Shown here piece after piece: positions 16,369-26,700 of a stretch of DNA of 64,000 bases. The stretch's first letter is position 1, and each line of letters starts with the position of its first letter. Under the pieces are notes generated by a model. The model had not been told where the DNA came from and ran no database searches. It was given only the letters and a program-made list of their open reading frames with translations. Position numbers and translations under genes: made by a program. This DNA is from Chitinophaga barathri (GTDB taxonomy: Bacteria; Bacteroidota; Bacteroidia; Chitinophagales; Chitinophagaceae): positions 62,001 through 126,000 of the forward strand of contig NZ_RMBX01000011.1 in assembly GCF_003807585.1 (NCBI RefSeq), in the 5' to 3' direction.

Positions 16369-18981
16369 ATGAAACCGGAAAACAAGTTCGACACATATGT
16401 ACTGCCCTTCCACCAGATCGACAGATCCATGTCTGTGGCTGTTGGAGGCAAGGGAGCCAACCTGGGCGAACTCTCCGGGATCAGCGGGATACAGGTGCCG
16501 GAAGGCTTTTGTATTACCACCGGAGCGTATCAAAAAATAACCGGGAACAACCGGGAGCTAAACGGCCTGCTGGATGAATTAATGCTCCTGAAAGCCACAG
16601 AGAGGGGCGAAATCAGCGAGCTTAGCGCCAGGATCCGTGAGGTTATCGAAAGGATACCCATTGCTGAAGATATAGCGGATGAAATTGAGCATTATCTCAG
16701 GAAGTACGGCGAAAAGGATGCGTATGCCGTGCGGTCCAGCGCTACGGCGGAAGACCTGCCTACGGCCTCCTTTGCAGGCCAGCAGGATACTTACCTGAAC
16801 ATTACCGGGAAGGAAACGATCTTACGGCATGTCAGCAGGTGCTGGGCATCGCTGTTTACCGACAGGGCGGTGACCTACCGTATCCAAAATGCCTTCGATC
16901 ACCGTAAAGTCCTCCTGTCCGTGGTGGTTCAGAAGATGGTCTTCCCACAAGCGGCGGGAATTATGTTCACCGCCGACCCCGTTTCTTCCAACCGCAAAAT
17001 ATTGTCCATTGATGCGGGTTTCGGGCTGGGGGAAGCCATGGTCTCCGGCCTGGTGAGTGCTGATAACTATAAAGTCTCTGATGGTACGATTACCGCCAGG
17101 AAAATATCCGCTAAAAAACTGGCTATTTATGCCTTAAAAGACGGCGGTACAAAAGAACAGGCGCTTGAACCTGATATGCAGTCCCGGCAGGCGCTGACGG
17201 ATGAGCAGATACTACAGCTGGGACGCCTGGGCAGGCAGATCGAAGCGCATTTCGGCCAGCCGCAGGACATCGAATGGTGCCTGGCCGATGATACGTTTTA
17301 CATTGTCCAGAGCCGGCCCATCACTACGTTATTCCCGATCCCCCGGGCGGATGACGAGGAAAACCACGTCTATGTATCCGTCGGTCATTACCAGATGATG
17401 ACCGATGCCATGAAGCCCCTGGGACTGTCTTTCTGGCTGTTAACGACCCGTGCGCACATGCGTACAGCCGGCGGGAGGTTGTTTATTGATATATCAAAGA
17501 TGCTGGCTTCACCTGCAGGCAGAAAACAATTAATGGATACCCTCGGAAAAGCCGACCCGTTCATCAAAGACGCGTTGACGACCGTAATGGAACGCGAAGA
17601 TTTTATAAAACCAGTGGACGATGCACCCGGTAATAAAGCTATGCCGCCCGCGGGCTCACAAGCGCCCATCGAAAACGATCCGGCAATTGCCGCCGGGCTA
17701 ACCCGGCGTTATGAAACATCGTTGGAAGCATTAAAACTGAACATCCGGGCTAAATCAGGGACAGATCTGTTTGATTTTATCCTGGAAAACCTTGAGGAGT
17801 TTAAAAAGATCCAATCTGACCCGCAGAACTATCTTGCGATCATGGCTGGTATAGACGCTTCAGCATGGATCAATGAAAAAATGAACGAGTGGTTAGGTGA
17901 AAAGAACGCGGCAGACACGCTTGCCCAATCCGTCCCCGGTAATATTACCTCTGAAATGGGCCTGGCGCTGCTGGATGTAGCGGATGTAATCCGTCCTTAC
18001 CCGGAAGTGACCAGGTATTTACAACAGGTAAAAGATGAGCACTTCCTGGATGAACTGCCGAAGTTCAAAGGTGGAAAGGAAGCCAGGGATGCCATCTTTA
18101 CTTATCTCAACAAATACGGCATGCGGTGCGTCGGCGAGATTGATATTACGAAAACGCGGTGGAGTGAAAAACCAACTGTCCTCATCCCCATGATCCTCAG
18201 TAATATCAAGAACTTTGAGCCTGGCGCCGGTAAACGGAGATTTGAGCAGGGGGAGCGGGAAGCCATGGAAAAAGAACAGGACTTGCTGGGCCGGTTGAAA
18301 CGTTTGCTGGAGGGGGAAGAAAAGGCCAGGGAAACAAAACAAAAGATCGGCCTGATCCGGAATTTTATGGGTTATCGGGAATACCCCAAATATGGAATGA
18401 TAAACCGGTACTTTGTCTATAAGCAGGCTTTACTGAAAGAGGCGGAATGGCTCGTACAAGCTGGCGTCGTTCAGGAAAAGGAAGATATCTTTTATCTCAC
18501 TTTTGAAGAATTCCGCGAAGCCGTCCGTTCGGGTAAACCGGACGAACAGCTCATCAGTAAACGAAAGGAAGAGTTTATCTTATTTGAGAAACTGCATGCG
18601 CCGCGCGTTATCACCTCCGATGGAGAGGTCATTGCGGGCAGATACAAACCGGAACATCTCCCGGCCGGGGCGATTGCCGGCCAGGCGGTTTCTACCGGCG
18701 TGATAGAGGGCAGGGCGCGCGTCATCCTGAACATGGAAGAGGCGGACCTGGAAGACGGGGACATACTGGTCACCGCATTTACCGACCCCAGCTGGACGCC
18801 ATTGTTCGTATCCATCAAAGGCCTGGTCACTGAAGTGGGCGGGCTGATGACGCATGGAGCGGTGATTGCGCGGGAGTATGGCCTGCCGGCGGTAGTGGGA
18901 GTGGAGAACGCTACCAGGCTCATCAAAGACGGGCAGCGGATACGGGTGAACGGAACGGACGGATATGTGGAGATATTATAA
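16369..18981 (+). CDS. rph: Rifampicin phosphotransferase
   Basis: This 870-residue enzyme transfers a phosphate from ATP to rifamycins and so inactivates them. It has an N-terminal ATP-grasp domain (VGGKGANLGELS near residue 25; AVRSSATAEDLPTASFAGQQ near 125), a central drug-binding region, and a C-terminal swivelling His domain with GGLMTHGAVIAREYG, where the catalytic His is near residue 828. Pyruvate-phosphate dikinases and PEP synthases have the His domain in the middle; here it is at the very end, as in Rph. The length matches Rph. The longer frame to 16312 is less likely. Confidence 0.9.
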   Translation: MKPENKFDTYVLPFHQIDRSMSVAVGGKGANLGELSGISGIQVPEGFCITTGAYQKITGNNRELNGLLDELMLLKATERGEISELSARIREVIERIPIAEDIADEIEHYLRKYGEKDAYAVRSSATAEDLPTASFAGQQDTYLNITGKETILRHVSRCWASLFTDRAVTYRIQNAFDHRKVLLSVVVQKMVFPQAAGIMFTADPVSSNRKILSIDAGFGLGEAMVSGLVSADNYKVSDGTITARKISAKKLAIYALKDGGTKEQALEPDMQSRQALTDEQILQLGRLGRQIEAHFGQPQDIEWCLADDTFYIVQSRPITTLFPIPRADDEENHVYVSVGHYQMMTDAMKPLGLSFWLLTTRAHMRTAGGRLFIDISKMLASPAGRKQLMDTLGKADPFIKDALTTVMEREDFIKPVDDAPGNKAMPPAGSQAPIENDPAIAAGLTRRYETSLEALKLNIRAKSGTDLFDFILENLEEFKKIQSDPQNYLAIMAGIDASAWINEKMNEWLGEKNAADTLAQSVPGNITSEMGLALLDVADVIRPYPEVTRYLQQVKDEHFLDELPKFKGGKEARDAIFTYLNKYGMRCVGEIDITKTRWSEKPTVLIPMILSNIKNFEPGAGKRRFEQGEREAMEKEQDLLGRLKRLLEGEEKARETKQKIGLIRNFMGYREYPKYGMINRYFVYKQALLKEAEWLVQAGVVQEKEDIFYLTFEEFREAVRSGKPDEQLISKRKEEFILFEKLHAPRVITSDGEVIAGRYKPEHLPAGAIAGQAVSTGVIEGRARVILNMEEADLEDGDILVTAFTDPSWTPLFVSIKGLVTEVGGLMTHGAVIAREYGLPAVVGVENATRLIKDGQRIRVNGTDGYVEIL

Positions 18982-18990
18982 AACAAAAGA

Positions 18991-19016
18991 AGCCTGGCAA
19001 CCGCCGGGCTTTTTTG
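18991..19016 (+). terminator. Terminator of rph
   Basis: AGCCTGGC pairs with GCCGGGCT around AACC, followed by TTTTTGTT. It lies 10 bases after the stop codon. Confidence 0.8.
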
Positions 19017-19041
19017 TTGTAAGGATATCGCAGGCGCAAGG

Positions 19042-19257
19042 TTACGAACCTTCTTCGTTTTGGTATTCCAAAATATCGGCAGGCTGGCAATCCAGCACTT
19101 TACAAATGGCTTCAAGTGTACTGAACCGTATCGCTTTGGCTTTGCCGGTTTTGAGGATGGAAAGATTGGATAATGTCAAACCTACTTTCTCTGAAAGTTC
19201 ATTTAACGACATTTTCCGTTTAGCCATCATGACATCAAGATTTACAATGATCGGCAT
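19042..19257 (-). CDS. XRE-family regulator (YozG-like)
   Basis: This 71-residue protein is a single Cro/CI-type helix-turn-helix domain: MMAKRKMSLNELSEKVGLTL, then SNLSILKTGKAKAIRFSTLE and CQPADILEY. It matches the small XRE regulators that accompany DUF2975 membrane proteins. It starts 3 bases after the stop of that gene on the same strand, so the two form an operon. The target of regulation is unknown. Confidence 0.88.
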   Translation of the reverse strand: MPIIVNLDVMMAKRKMSLNELSEKVGLTLSNLSILKTGKAKAIRFSTLEAICKVLDCQPADILEYQNEEGS

Positions 19258-19260
19258 AGC

Positions 19261-19815
19261 CTATACAGTTAATTCGTTTTCTGACTGGATTTCAATTCCT
19301 CTCTTAAATATCTGCGCAATAATAAATAATGTAACGGCCATAAAAAGCCATACATCAGCCCCACCTATGTGCATGGCTTGCAGATCGGGCATTTTAACGC
19401 CCTGTTTAACAAACCATTCCGCATACCCGGCGCCCCATGCTGAAAAGAAACCTATTCCCAGTGCCAGGTAAGATACGTTGGAAATAAAACGCCTTACTTC
19501 CACGCTGAAAGGCTGCGCCATGTTTAGTTTTTTATCGTGCAGGATCTTCAGGATCAGGTAAAACATAATTGCCTTCATGACCGCTACAATGCTCATCAGC
19601 AATGTTTCCACAAAAAAATACCCGCGGTCGTAATTGTATAGCCCTGACAGATCGACCCCATCCCAGAACGAATGCGCGTTAGCCGGGTTGATCACCAGGG
19701 CAACAAAGGAATTACATATAATACCGCCTGCATCAACACAGACGCCAAGGAATATGACCCAGGACAGTATATACAATACCTTCAGGATCTGCCTGGTAGT
19801 GATTTTTATTTCCAT
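19261..19815 (-). CDS. DUF2975 membrane protein
   Basis: This 184-residue protein has four membrane segments, beginning MEIKITTRQILKVLYILSW, and the DUF2975 layout. The start at 19815 is preferred over 19869 because the promoter's -7 element lies between them. Paired DUF2975 and YozG-like genes are common in Bacteroidota and Firmicutes; the function is not established. Confidence 0.82.
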   Translation of the reverse strand: MEIKITTRQILKVLYILSWVIFLGVCVDAGGIICNSFVALVINPANAHSFWDGVDLSGLYNYDRGYFFVETLLMSIVAVMKAIMFYLILKILHDKKLNMAQPFSVEVRRFISNVSYLALGIGFFSAWGAGYAEWFVKQGVKMPDLQAMHIGGADVWLFMAVTLFIIAQIFKRGIEIQSENELTV

Positions 19816-19839
19816 AACTGTTGGTTTTAGACAACAATG

Positions 19840-19869
19840 CAAATGTAATAAATATTTATTGAAAAACAA
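19840..19869 (-). promoter_or_regulatory. Promoter of the DUF2975/XRE operon
   Basis: On the minus strand a TTG (-33) and TACATTTG (-7) are separated by 19 bases, an excellent match to the Bacteroidota sigma-ABfr consensus. The -7 element ends 25 bases before the preferred start codon. Confidence 0.8.
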
Positions 19870-20033
19870 TAAAAATTAATTGATCATAGGCTAATTTTTC
19901 TATGCATGCTAATAGTCGCGGGCACTACGATGGGGCTTACCAGCATTTATTTACTGTAAAATTGCCGCAATCCTATGATGACGAATATGCCAATTGCAAA
20001 ATAAAGGTTGATCCGGCAACAGGGCTTAAAAGC

Positions 20034-20058
20034 AAAACCCGCTCACGGAGCGGGTTTT
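20034..20058 (-). terminator. Terminator of the collagen-like lipoprotein gene
   Basis: AAAACCCGCTC and GAGCGGGTTTT form a perfect 11-bp stem with a 3-base loop. It lies 25 bases after the stop codon of the minus-strand gene and is symmetric enough to work both ways. Confidence 0.75.
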
Positions 20059-20082
20059 GTATACATGCCAAATGGTGTGTCG

Positions 20083-20661
20083 TTAATCTTTCAGGCCCAG
20101 GTAAGCCTTTACTTCCGCATAATTTTTCCAGTTCACAGCCTGCCTTCCTGCAGTATTACCCGGCACGATCATATAGCGGTATTGCTGGAATTTGTCGCCG
20201 TTGCCGTTCATAAATGTCCTCGCGTCTATATTGGAATAAAATGCCAGTGTGCCTTCATGGGCCAGGAAACGGATAATAATGCCGCTCTCGTCGGCATAAG
20301 GCAAAGGTGTGATCACGGGGTCAGCCGCGGTGTTGAGGTTGATGTATACTTTAACATCCGCGGTTGCCAGCATGGTTTTCGTCAGCTTAGGCACCTCCAT
20401 ATCGGCAAAAAAGCCGAGGGTATCGATTTGGCCGTTTGCGAGATGAATGGTATCCGGCTCATAGTTCATATCCATCCAGTCCGAATAGATGATGGTGGCG
20501 CCGCCATCGCCAGGATCGCCTTTGTCTCCTTTATCGCCTTTTGCGCCGGCCGGGCCGTCGGCACCCGCGGGGCCGGTGTCACCGTCTTTACCACAGGCGG
20601 CGATGAACAGAACAGAAGTTACCAGTAAAATGAAGGAAAGGGAACGGGATAATTGCTTCAT
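20083..20661 (-). CDS. Lipoprotein with short collagen-like repeat
   Basis: This 192-residue protein has a lipoprotein signal peptide ending LFIAAC near residue 22. About nine Gly-X-Y triplets follow directly (DTGPAGADGPAGAKGDKGD), then a globular domain of about 140 residues that I do not recognise. The start at 20661 gives a normal signal peptide; the longer frame does not. The collagen-like stretch probably works as an extended tether lifting the domain off the outer membrane. Confidence 0.8.
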   Translation of the reverse strand: MKQLSRSLSFILLVTSVLFIAACGKDGDTGPAGADGPAGAKGDKGDKGDPGDGGATIIYSDWMDMNYEPDTIHLANGQIDTLGFFADMEVPKLTKTMLATADVKVYINLNTAADPVITPLPYADESGIIIRFLAHEGTLAFYSNIDARTFMNGNGDKFQQYRYMIVPGNTAGRQAVNWKNYAEVKAYLGLKD

Positions 20662-20775
20662 GAGAGGGTATTTTGTTGATTTAATGGTTTCCGGATTGGG
20701 AAAAACAAACAAAATAGGAAAACCAATCGGTTATTTTTAACATCCCATGAAATAAACAAGCCAGCTGTCAAAATC

Positions 20776-20810
20776 AAAAAGCCTCCCGGCCGGAACCGGG
20801 AGGCTTTTTG
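20776..20810 (-). terminator. Terminator of the SusC/SusD/sulfatase operon
   Basis: AAAAAGCCTCCCGG pairs with CCGGGAGGCTTTTT around six bases. It lies 18 bases after the sulfatase stop on the minus strand. Confidence 0.85.
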
Positions 20811-20828
20811 TACTATAGATAAAACATC

Positions 20829-22229
20829 TCAATCGATCTTCCAGTCGAACAATGCGAGTTCCGAAGGAGTTTTGGATTGTTGTGCCAATGCGTACAGTTC
20901 CTTTACCCTGGCCGGGTTCTGTTTGGCGATATTATTGGTTTCGCCGGTATCCTTGTCGAGGTCGTACAGTTCCACGGTTTCCGGCTGGCCTTTGGACTTC
21001 AGGCGTACCAGTTTCCATTTGCCCTGTACTACCGCTTCTTTATATTGTTTTTCGTTGAACTGCCAGTAGAGGTAAGGATGTTGCTGGTCCTGTTTTTTTC
21101 CCTGCAGGGCATTGGTAAAACTGATGCCGTCGATATTGGCGGAAAAGGGGCTGCCGCTGAGGCCGCAAAGGGTGGGGAGCATATCCCAGAACGCCCAGAT
21201 GTCGTTGCACACGGCGCCGGCCGGTACTTTGCCCGGTGCTCTCACCAGCAGCGGCACACGAATACCGCCTTCATACAGGTCACGTTTGATGCCGCGCAGC
21301 GGGCCGTTGCTGTCAAAATACTCCGGGTCCGCACCGCCTTCTTTATGCGGGCCATTGTCGCTGGTGAAAAAGATGTAAGTATTGTCATCCAGCCCCAACT
21401 CTTTGACCAGGCTCAGCACCCGTGCCACATCCTCGTCCAGTTTGGTGATCATGGCCGCAAAGGCTGCATGGGGCTGTTTTTGCGGGTGGTATGACTTTAC
21501 TTCGGCTGTTTCAAACGGTGTTTCGGGCTGTAGTTTGCTGCTGCCGTCCGCATTCAGCCAGGGTTGCAGGTATTTTTGAGGCGCATGTAGTTCTGCATGG
21601 GGGATGGTAAGCGGCATATACAGGAAAAAGGGTTTGTCTTTATTTTCTTTGATAAAGCCGAGGGCCTTTTGTACGATAAGCTCATCGGAGTATTCAGTGG
21701 AATCCAGCGCTACTCTCACCGTTTTGCCTTGTTGTATTTCAAACAGGCGGTTGGTGTAGTAGTGATGCGCATGTGTTTGATTCAGGTAGCCGTAAAACGC
21801 ATCGAAGCCGTGGTTTTCAGGGGCGCCGGTGGTATTCTCTTCCCCAAGGCCCCATTTGCCGAACATGCCGGTAGCATAACCATTGTTGTGCAGGCGGGTG
21901 GCCAGGGTGGTATCTGTCAGGCGAAGAGGCTCGCGGCTGTTGCCCCTGATGTAGGCATGGCCCATGTGTTTGCCCGTCATCAGCGCACAGCGGCTGGGCG
22001 CGCATACGGTGCTGCCGGAATAAAAGCGGGTGAACCTGGTGCCTTCTTTTGCCAGCCGGTCTATGTTCGGTGTAGGCACCTTATGCTGCGGGTTGTAAGC
22101 GGTCAGGTTGCCGTAGCCCAGGTCATCTGCAATAATGAAGATGATATTGGGCTGCTTTTGCTGTGCCAGTGCTGCCTGTGCAAACAGGAAGGTGCATAAG
22201 GCCAGGCTTTTGATCTTTTTTGTTATCAT
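20829..22229 (-). CDS. Secreted sulfatase (S1 family)
   Basis: This 466-residue enzyme hydrolyses sulfate esters. It has a signal peptide (LALCTFLFAQAALAQ), the metal-binding IIADDLGYGN motif and the formylglycine motif CAPSR, with Cys near residue 76, followed by ALMTGKHMGH. The active Cys must be oxidised by a maturase not seen here. I prefer ATG 22229; the longer frame from 22256 overlaps the susD stop. Clustering with SusC/SusD and a PL6 lyase suggests a sulfated polysaccharide substrate. A C-terminal half with YLYWQFNEKQYKEAVVQGKW is typical of glycan sulfatases. Confidence 0.93.
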   Translation of the reverse strand: MITKKIKSLALCTFLFAQAALAQQKQPNIIFIIADDLGYGNLTAYNPQHKVPTPNIDRLAKEGTRFTRFYSGSTVCAPSRCALMTGKHMGHAYIRGNSREPLRLTDTTLATRLHNNGYATGMFGKWGLGEENTTGAPENHGFDAFYGYLNQTHAHHYYTNRLFEIQQGKTVRVALDSTEYSDELIVQKALGFIKENKDKPFFLYMPLTIPHAELHAPQKYLQPWLNADGSSKLQPETPFETAEVKSYHPQKQPHAAFAAMITKLDEDVARVLSLVKELGLDDNTYIFFTSDNGPHKEGGADPEYFDSNGPLRGIKRDLYEGGIRVPLLVRAPGKVPAGAVCNDIWAFWDMLPTLCGLSGSPFSANIDGISFTNALQGKKQDQQHPYLYWQFNEKQYKEAVVQGKWKLVRLKSKGQPETVELYDLDKDTGETNNIAKQNPARVKELYALAQQSKTPSELALFDWKID

Positions 22230-22245
22230 ACTTGAAGCGTTAATG

Positions 22246-23762
22246 TTATTTACCATATTGCGGATTCTGTTCCAGTTGCGGATTTTCCTGTATGGCCACA
22301 GACGGTACCGGCCAGATGTAATCCCTCGATGGATTAAAACGGCGGGTATCTATCCGTTGCCCTTTGTAATTATTGATCTCTTTATTCAGTTCCGTTTCCG
22401 CTGTTTTCCAGCGGCGCACATCGAAGTAATACGCACCTTCTCCTGCCAGCTCTATTCTTCTTTCGTGCCTGATCTCTTTACGCAGCCCGTCCTGCGAAAG
22501 ACCATCCGGAATATCCGGCATGCCCGCCCTGGCCCGTATGAGGTGCAGCGCATCTTTGATGAGTGTGCCGGGGCCTGTGGCTTCATTCTGTGCTTCGGCA
22601 TACATCAGCAGTACGTCCGCGTAACGGAGGATGATGTAATTCAGTTCAGACTGCCCGCTGGGCTGTATAACGGCGGGTTTTATGTCGTCTTTATAGATCG
22701 TATATTTTTTCTGCCCATAGCCGGTGCGCGGATATTGCCCTTCTTTTACCACCGCGCCTTTGTACATACTACCAATAACGGTGTAGGTGGCATTCAGGCG
22801 GGGATCACGGTTTGCGTACGGTGTGGCGGGGTCGTACAGCGGTGATTCGCTGATGGGTTTTCCGTCTTTGGCATAATAGGCATCCACTACATCGGGCAGG
22901 GGAGCCACCGTATTAAATTCATCCAGCGCCATATCCAGGCCGTGGGTGAATTCGGGGAATTTGAACTGTGCGTCAAAGATCACTTCCTGGTTCCCTTCGT
23001 TCTCAAGATAAAACAAAGCACGGTAATCCGGGTAGAGGCTGTATGTTTTGGCATCTATCACCGCTTTGGCGGCATCAGCAGCTTCCTGCCATCTGCCGCT
23101 GTACAGCAGTACCCGGGCCTTGAAGGCCAGTGCGGCGCCTTTGGTGCGCGGCCCTTGTCTGTGCCGGTATAGGAGAGGGGAAGGTCCGCAGCGGCTTCGC
23201 TGAGGTCTTGTAATATCTGCGTTTGGAGGCTGGCGGCGCTATTGCGCGGCAGCGTGGCATGTTTGGCAAAATCAGGCTCCTGGAGGATGAGGGGGGCGCC
23301 GTTGTAGAGGTTCCACAAGGGAAAATAAAACACTGCCCGCAGGAATTTGGCTTCTGCTTTAAAACGTTTTTTCAGTGTTTCGTCCATCGTGACTCCGTCT
23401 ATCCTTGCCAGCAGGGTATTGGCGCGGCCTATGCCAAGGTAGGCGTTCCTCCAGGTGTTGTTGACGGCGGCGGTATTTGCCGCATCGTGTACGCCCTGCG
23501 CCAGGTTGTTGAACCCGCCGGAATTATTGTAGTTGTAGGCATTGGGAGAGGCCGTTTCGTACATCACCGGCGTATTGCTGCCATATAGCCCGTCTTCGAG
23601 CAGGGCGGCGTAAGTGGCGGTAAGCGCAGCCTCGGCGTGCTCGCGGGTTTTCCAGTAAGTATCGTTGGTGAACCTGTCCGTAGGGTCCACATCCAGGAAC
23701 TTATCCCCGCAGGAGCTAGCCAATAGGCCCGCGGCTATGTATATAAAGAGTTGTTTTTTCAT
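22246..23762 (-). pseudogene. susD: SusD-like glycan-binding lipoprotein, frameshifted
   Basis: SusD proteins are outer-membrane lipoproteins that cap the SusC channel and capture glycans. The first half (from 23762) has the lipoprotein signal LLASSC and the SusD start DKFLDVDPTDRFTNDTYW. The second half, in another frame, carries ALAFKARVLLYSGRWQEAAD, LRYADVLLMYAEAQNE and the C-terminal YIWPVPSVAIQENPQLEQNP. The frame breaks near 23145, where one missing base (GCGCACC for an expected GCGCCACC type) separates GTDKGRA from TKGAALAF. Restoring it gives about 505 residues, the normal length. It may be a real mutation or an assembly error. Confidence 0.9.
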
Positions 23763-23776
23763 GTTTGTCCGTTTGA

Positions 23777-26700
23777 TCAGAGTGTAAGATTGATTCCCGC
23801 AGTGGCGGTCCTGGCGATCGGGTAGTCGATGATGTTGCCTTTGGTAAGGTTCCGCTCGGGGTCACCCAGTTTAAAGTCTGAGAATGTCACCCAGTTCTGC
23901 GCATTTACAAACACCTTCAATTGCTGGATACCCGCCGCTTTCAGCCATTGCTGCGGCAGGTTGTAGCTCAGCTGTATGTTCTTCAGGCGCAGGTAAGAGG
24001 CATCCTGTACCCAGAAGCTGGACGTCTGTACGTTCTGCGGATAGCCGTTCGCGGTAGTCAGCCTCGGCAGGCGCGCACCCGGGTTTTCGGGCGTCCAGGA
24101 ATCCGTGAGCCATTCGGGCGTTACCCCCGCACCGTTTTTATAAGGCTGGGCCAGGTTGCCGGTGAGGTAAGTGGACACGTTTTGAACACCCTGAAAAAAT
24201 GCTGTCAGCTCCAGCCCTTTATAGGTAGCGCCCAGTGTAAAGCTGTAGGTAAGCTCGGGGATGCTGTTGCCGATGATCACCCGGTCGTTGTTGTCTATGA
24301 CGTTGTTTTTATCCGTGTCCCGGTATTTGATATCGCCGGGTTTGGTCACGGTGTTCTGTTTGGGCGATTTCAGTATTTCGTCTTCCGACTGGAAAATGCC
24401 GATCGCTTCCAGCCCGTAGAAAGCATCGATGGGCGTGCCTTCGCGGGTAATGGTATTGCCGTCGTAATAAATGGCGCCGTTCAGGTCCGTCACTTTATTT
24501 TTCAGGTATGCCAGGTTTGCCCCGATAGTGTAGCCCAATTCCCCGGCCCTGTCCGTATAAGCCGCGGTGATCTCAAATCCCTTATTGCTGACGGACCCGA
24601 TGTTCCGGTAGGGCCCGGCCAGCCTGCCCACCTGTGCGGGAACGCTCACCTGGCGCAGGATATCGTCTGTTACTTTATTGAACACATCCAGTTCCAGCGT
24701 CAGTTTGTTGCGGAGCAAACCGATGTCCAGCCCGGCATTAGTGATTGTGGTGGTTTCCCAGGTCACGGCCGGGTCGCTTACCTGCGATACAGCCGCGCCG
24801 CTCAGGATGGTGCCGCCAAAGCTGTAGTTGCGGCCAATGCTCACCGCATCCACGTAACTGAACAGCGGGATGTTCTGGTTGCCCAACTGGCCCCAGGAGG
24901 CCCGGAGTTTCAGGTTAGACAGTACATTGTTGCCTTTCAGGAAGTTTTCCTCGCTGATCCTCCATCCTGCGGAAAGGGAAGGGAAAAACCCCCAGCGGTG
25001 CCCTGAGGCAAAACGGCTGGAGCCATCATAGCGGAAGCTGGCTTCCGCCAGGTATTTGCCGTTGTAGTCATAATTCACCCTGCCGAAATAACTGGCGAGT
25101 TTGGATAGCGACGATTTACCGCTCACCTGCGGTGTGGTGCTGCCGCCGTTCAACTCGGTTATTTCATTACCAAGATATCCCTGGTTGGATGCCGTGAAAT
25201 CGCCATCGTTGAACCGCTCCACGCTGAAGCCTGCCAGGCCTCCCAGGTGGTGCCTGCCCAGCTGCTTCTCATAGGTGAGTGTGTGGAAATTGGTGATGTT
25301 CACGCCATCGCGGCTTGTTTGTGAAATGCCTCTTGCCGGGATGTTGCCCATAGGGGCAATGACGCCGGTTTTGGGATTGGTGAGATTGATCTGCGGATAT
25401 GCAAATTTCTCACGGCCGTAAAAAAGATTAGCGGCGAGCGTGGTCTTGTATTTTATGCCGAATGGCAGCTGATACTCCAGGAAGAGGCTGGAGAGCGCCC
25501 TGAAAGTGATGTTTTGATGGAAACCTTCTTTTGCGAGTGCAAGGGGATTCCGGAAGAAGTTGTGCCCCGGCACGCGCACCCATTGATCCGCATAGGTACC
25601 GTCCTGCGCGTAAGGCACCTGCATGGGCAGGCCCCGGTAAATGAGGCCCATCAGCCCGCCTTCGCCGTTGCTTTCATCGGAGGTGTAGGCGCTTTCTTCG
25701 CTGTCCCAGTAAGTGCCGATCAGATTGGCGCCGATGCGGAGCTTGCGGCTGATCTCGGAATTAATATTGGAATTGATCGCATACTTTTTTGCCTGCGAAT
25801 TGATGAGAATGCCATCCTGGTCCAGGTAGCCGAGGGATACGGAAAAGGTGGTCTTTTCGTTGCCGCCTGAAAAACGGAGATTGTGTTCCTGTATATTGGC
25901 GTTGCGGAACATGATGCCGAACCAGTCCGTATCGGGATAGATATACGGGTCTGCGCCTACCCTGTATTCATCGATCAGTGCCTGGCTGTATTCCGCAGGT
26001 TTGCCTTCGTTGGCAAGCGCGCGGTTTTTTCCTTCCATATAGGTGACGGCATCGGTAACAAGATCGGGTAGTTGCGCCGCCTGCTGTACGCCGGTGTAGC
26101 CATTGTAATCCAGCCTGAACTTCCCGGCTTTGCCTGATTTTGTTTTTACCAGTACGACGCCGTTGGCTGCGCGGTTCCCGTAAATAGCGGCGGAAGCAGC
26201 ATCTTTCAGCACGGTAATGCTTTCTATATCGGAGGGATTCACATCATTCAGCGGAAATTCAACGCCATCCACCAATACAAGGGGATTACTGTTGTTGAGC
26301 GTGCCTACCCCGCGGATCCGGATGTTTGCGCCATCTGCGCCCGGGCGGCCCTTTGTCTGGTTCACGTGCACACCCGGCAAACCCTGGAGCGCCTGGGAGG
26401 CATTGGTGATCGGCCTGTTGGCAAGCGCTTTCTGATCAAGCGATGCCACGGAGCCGGTTAAACTTGTTTTTTTCTGCTGACCGTAACCTACTACCACCAC
26501 CTCGCCCAGTTCTCCGGCGGATAACTGCAGCACAATGTTCAGCGGCGCATTGCCGGTCACAGTTATTTCCTGTGACTGATAGCCGGTGTAGGAGAACAGG
26601 AGGGTGGTTTTGCCTTCCGGTAACTGAAGGCTGAAGCTGCCGTCCGCCGCTGTAAGCGTGCCGCCGGACGTGCCTTTCACCCTCACACTGACGCCGGGGA

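Noticed and set aside
16369..18981. Phosphoenolpyruvate synthase as the identity of the large ATP-grasp protein
   Set aside because: The phospho-His domain is at the extreme C-terminus and there is no C-terminal PEP-binding barrel, which fits rifampicin phosphotransferase instead.
23921..25006. Plus-strand frame of 361 codons
   Set aside because: It is antisense to susC and has no recognisable domain or promoter.
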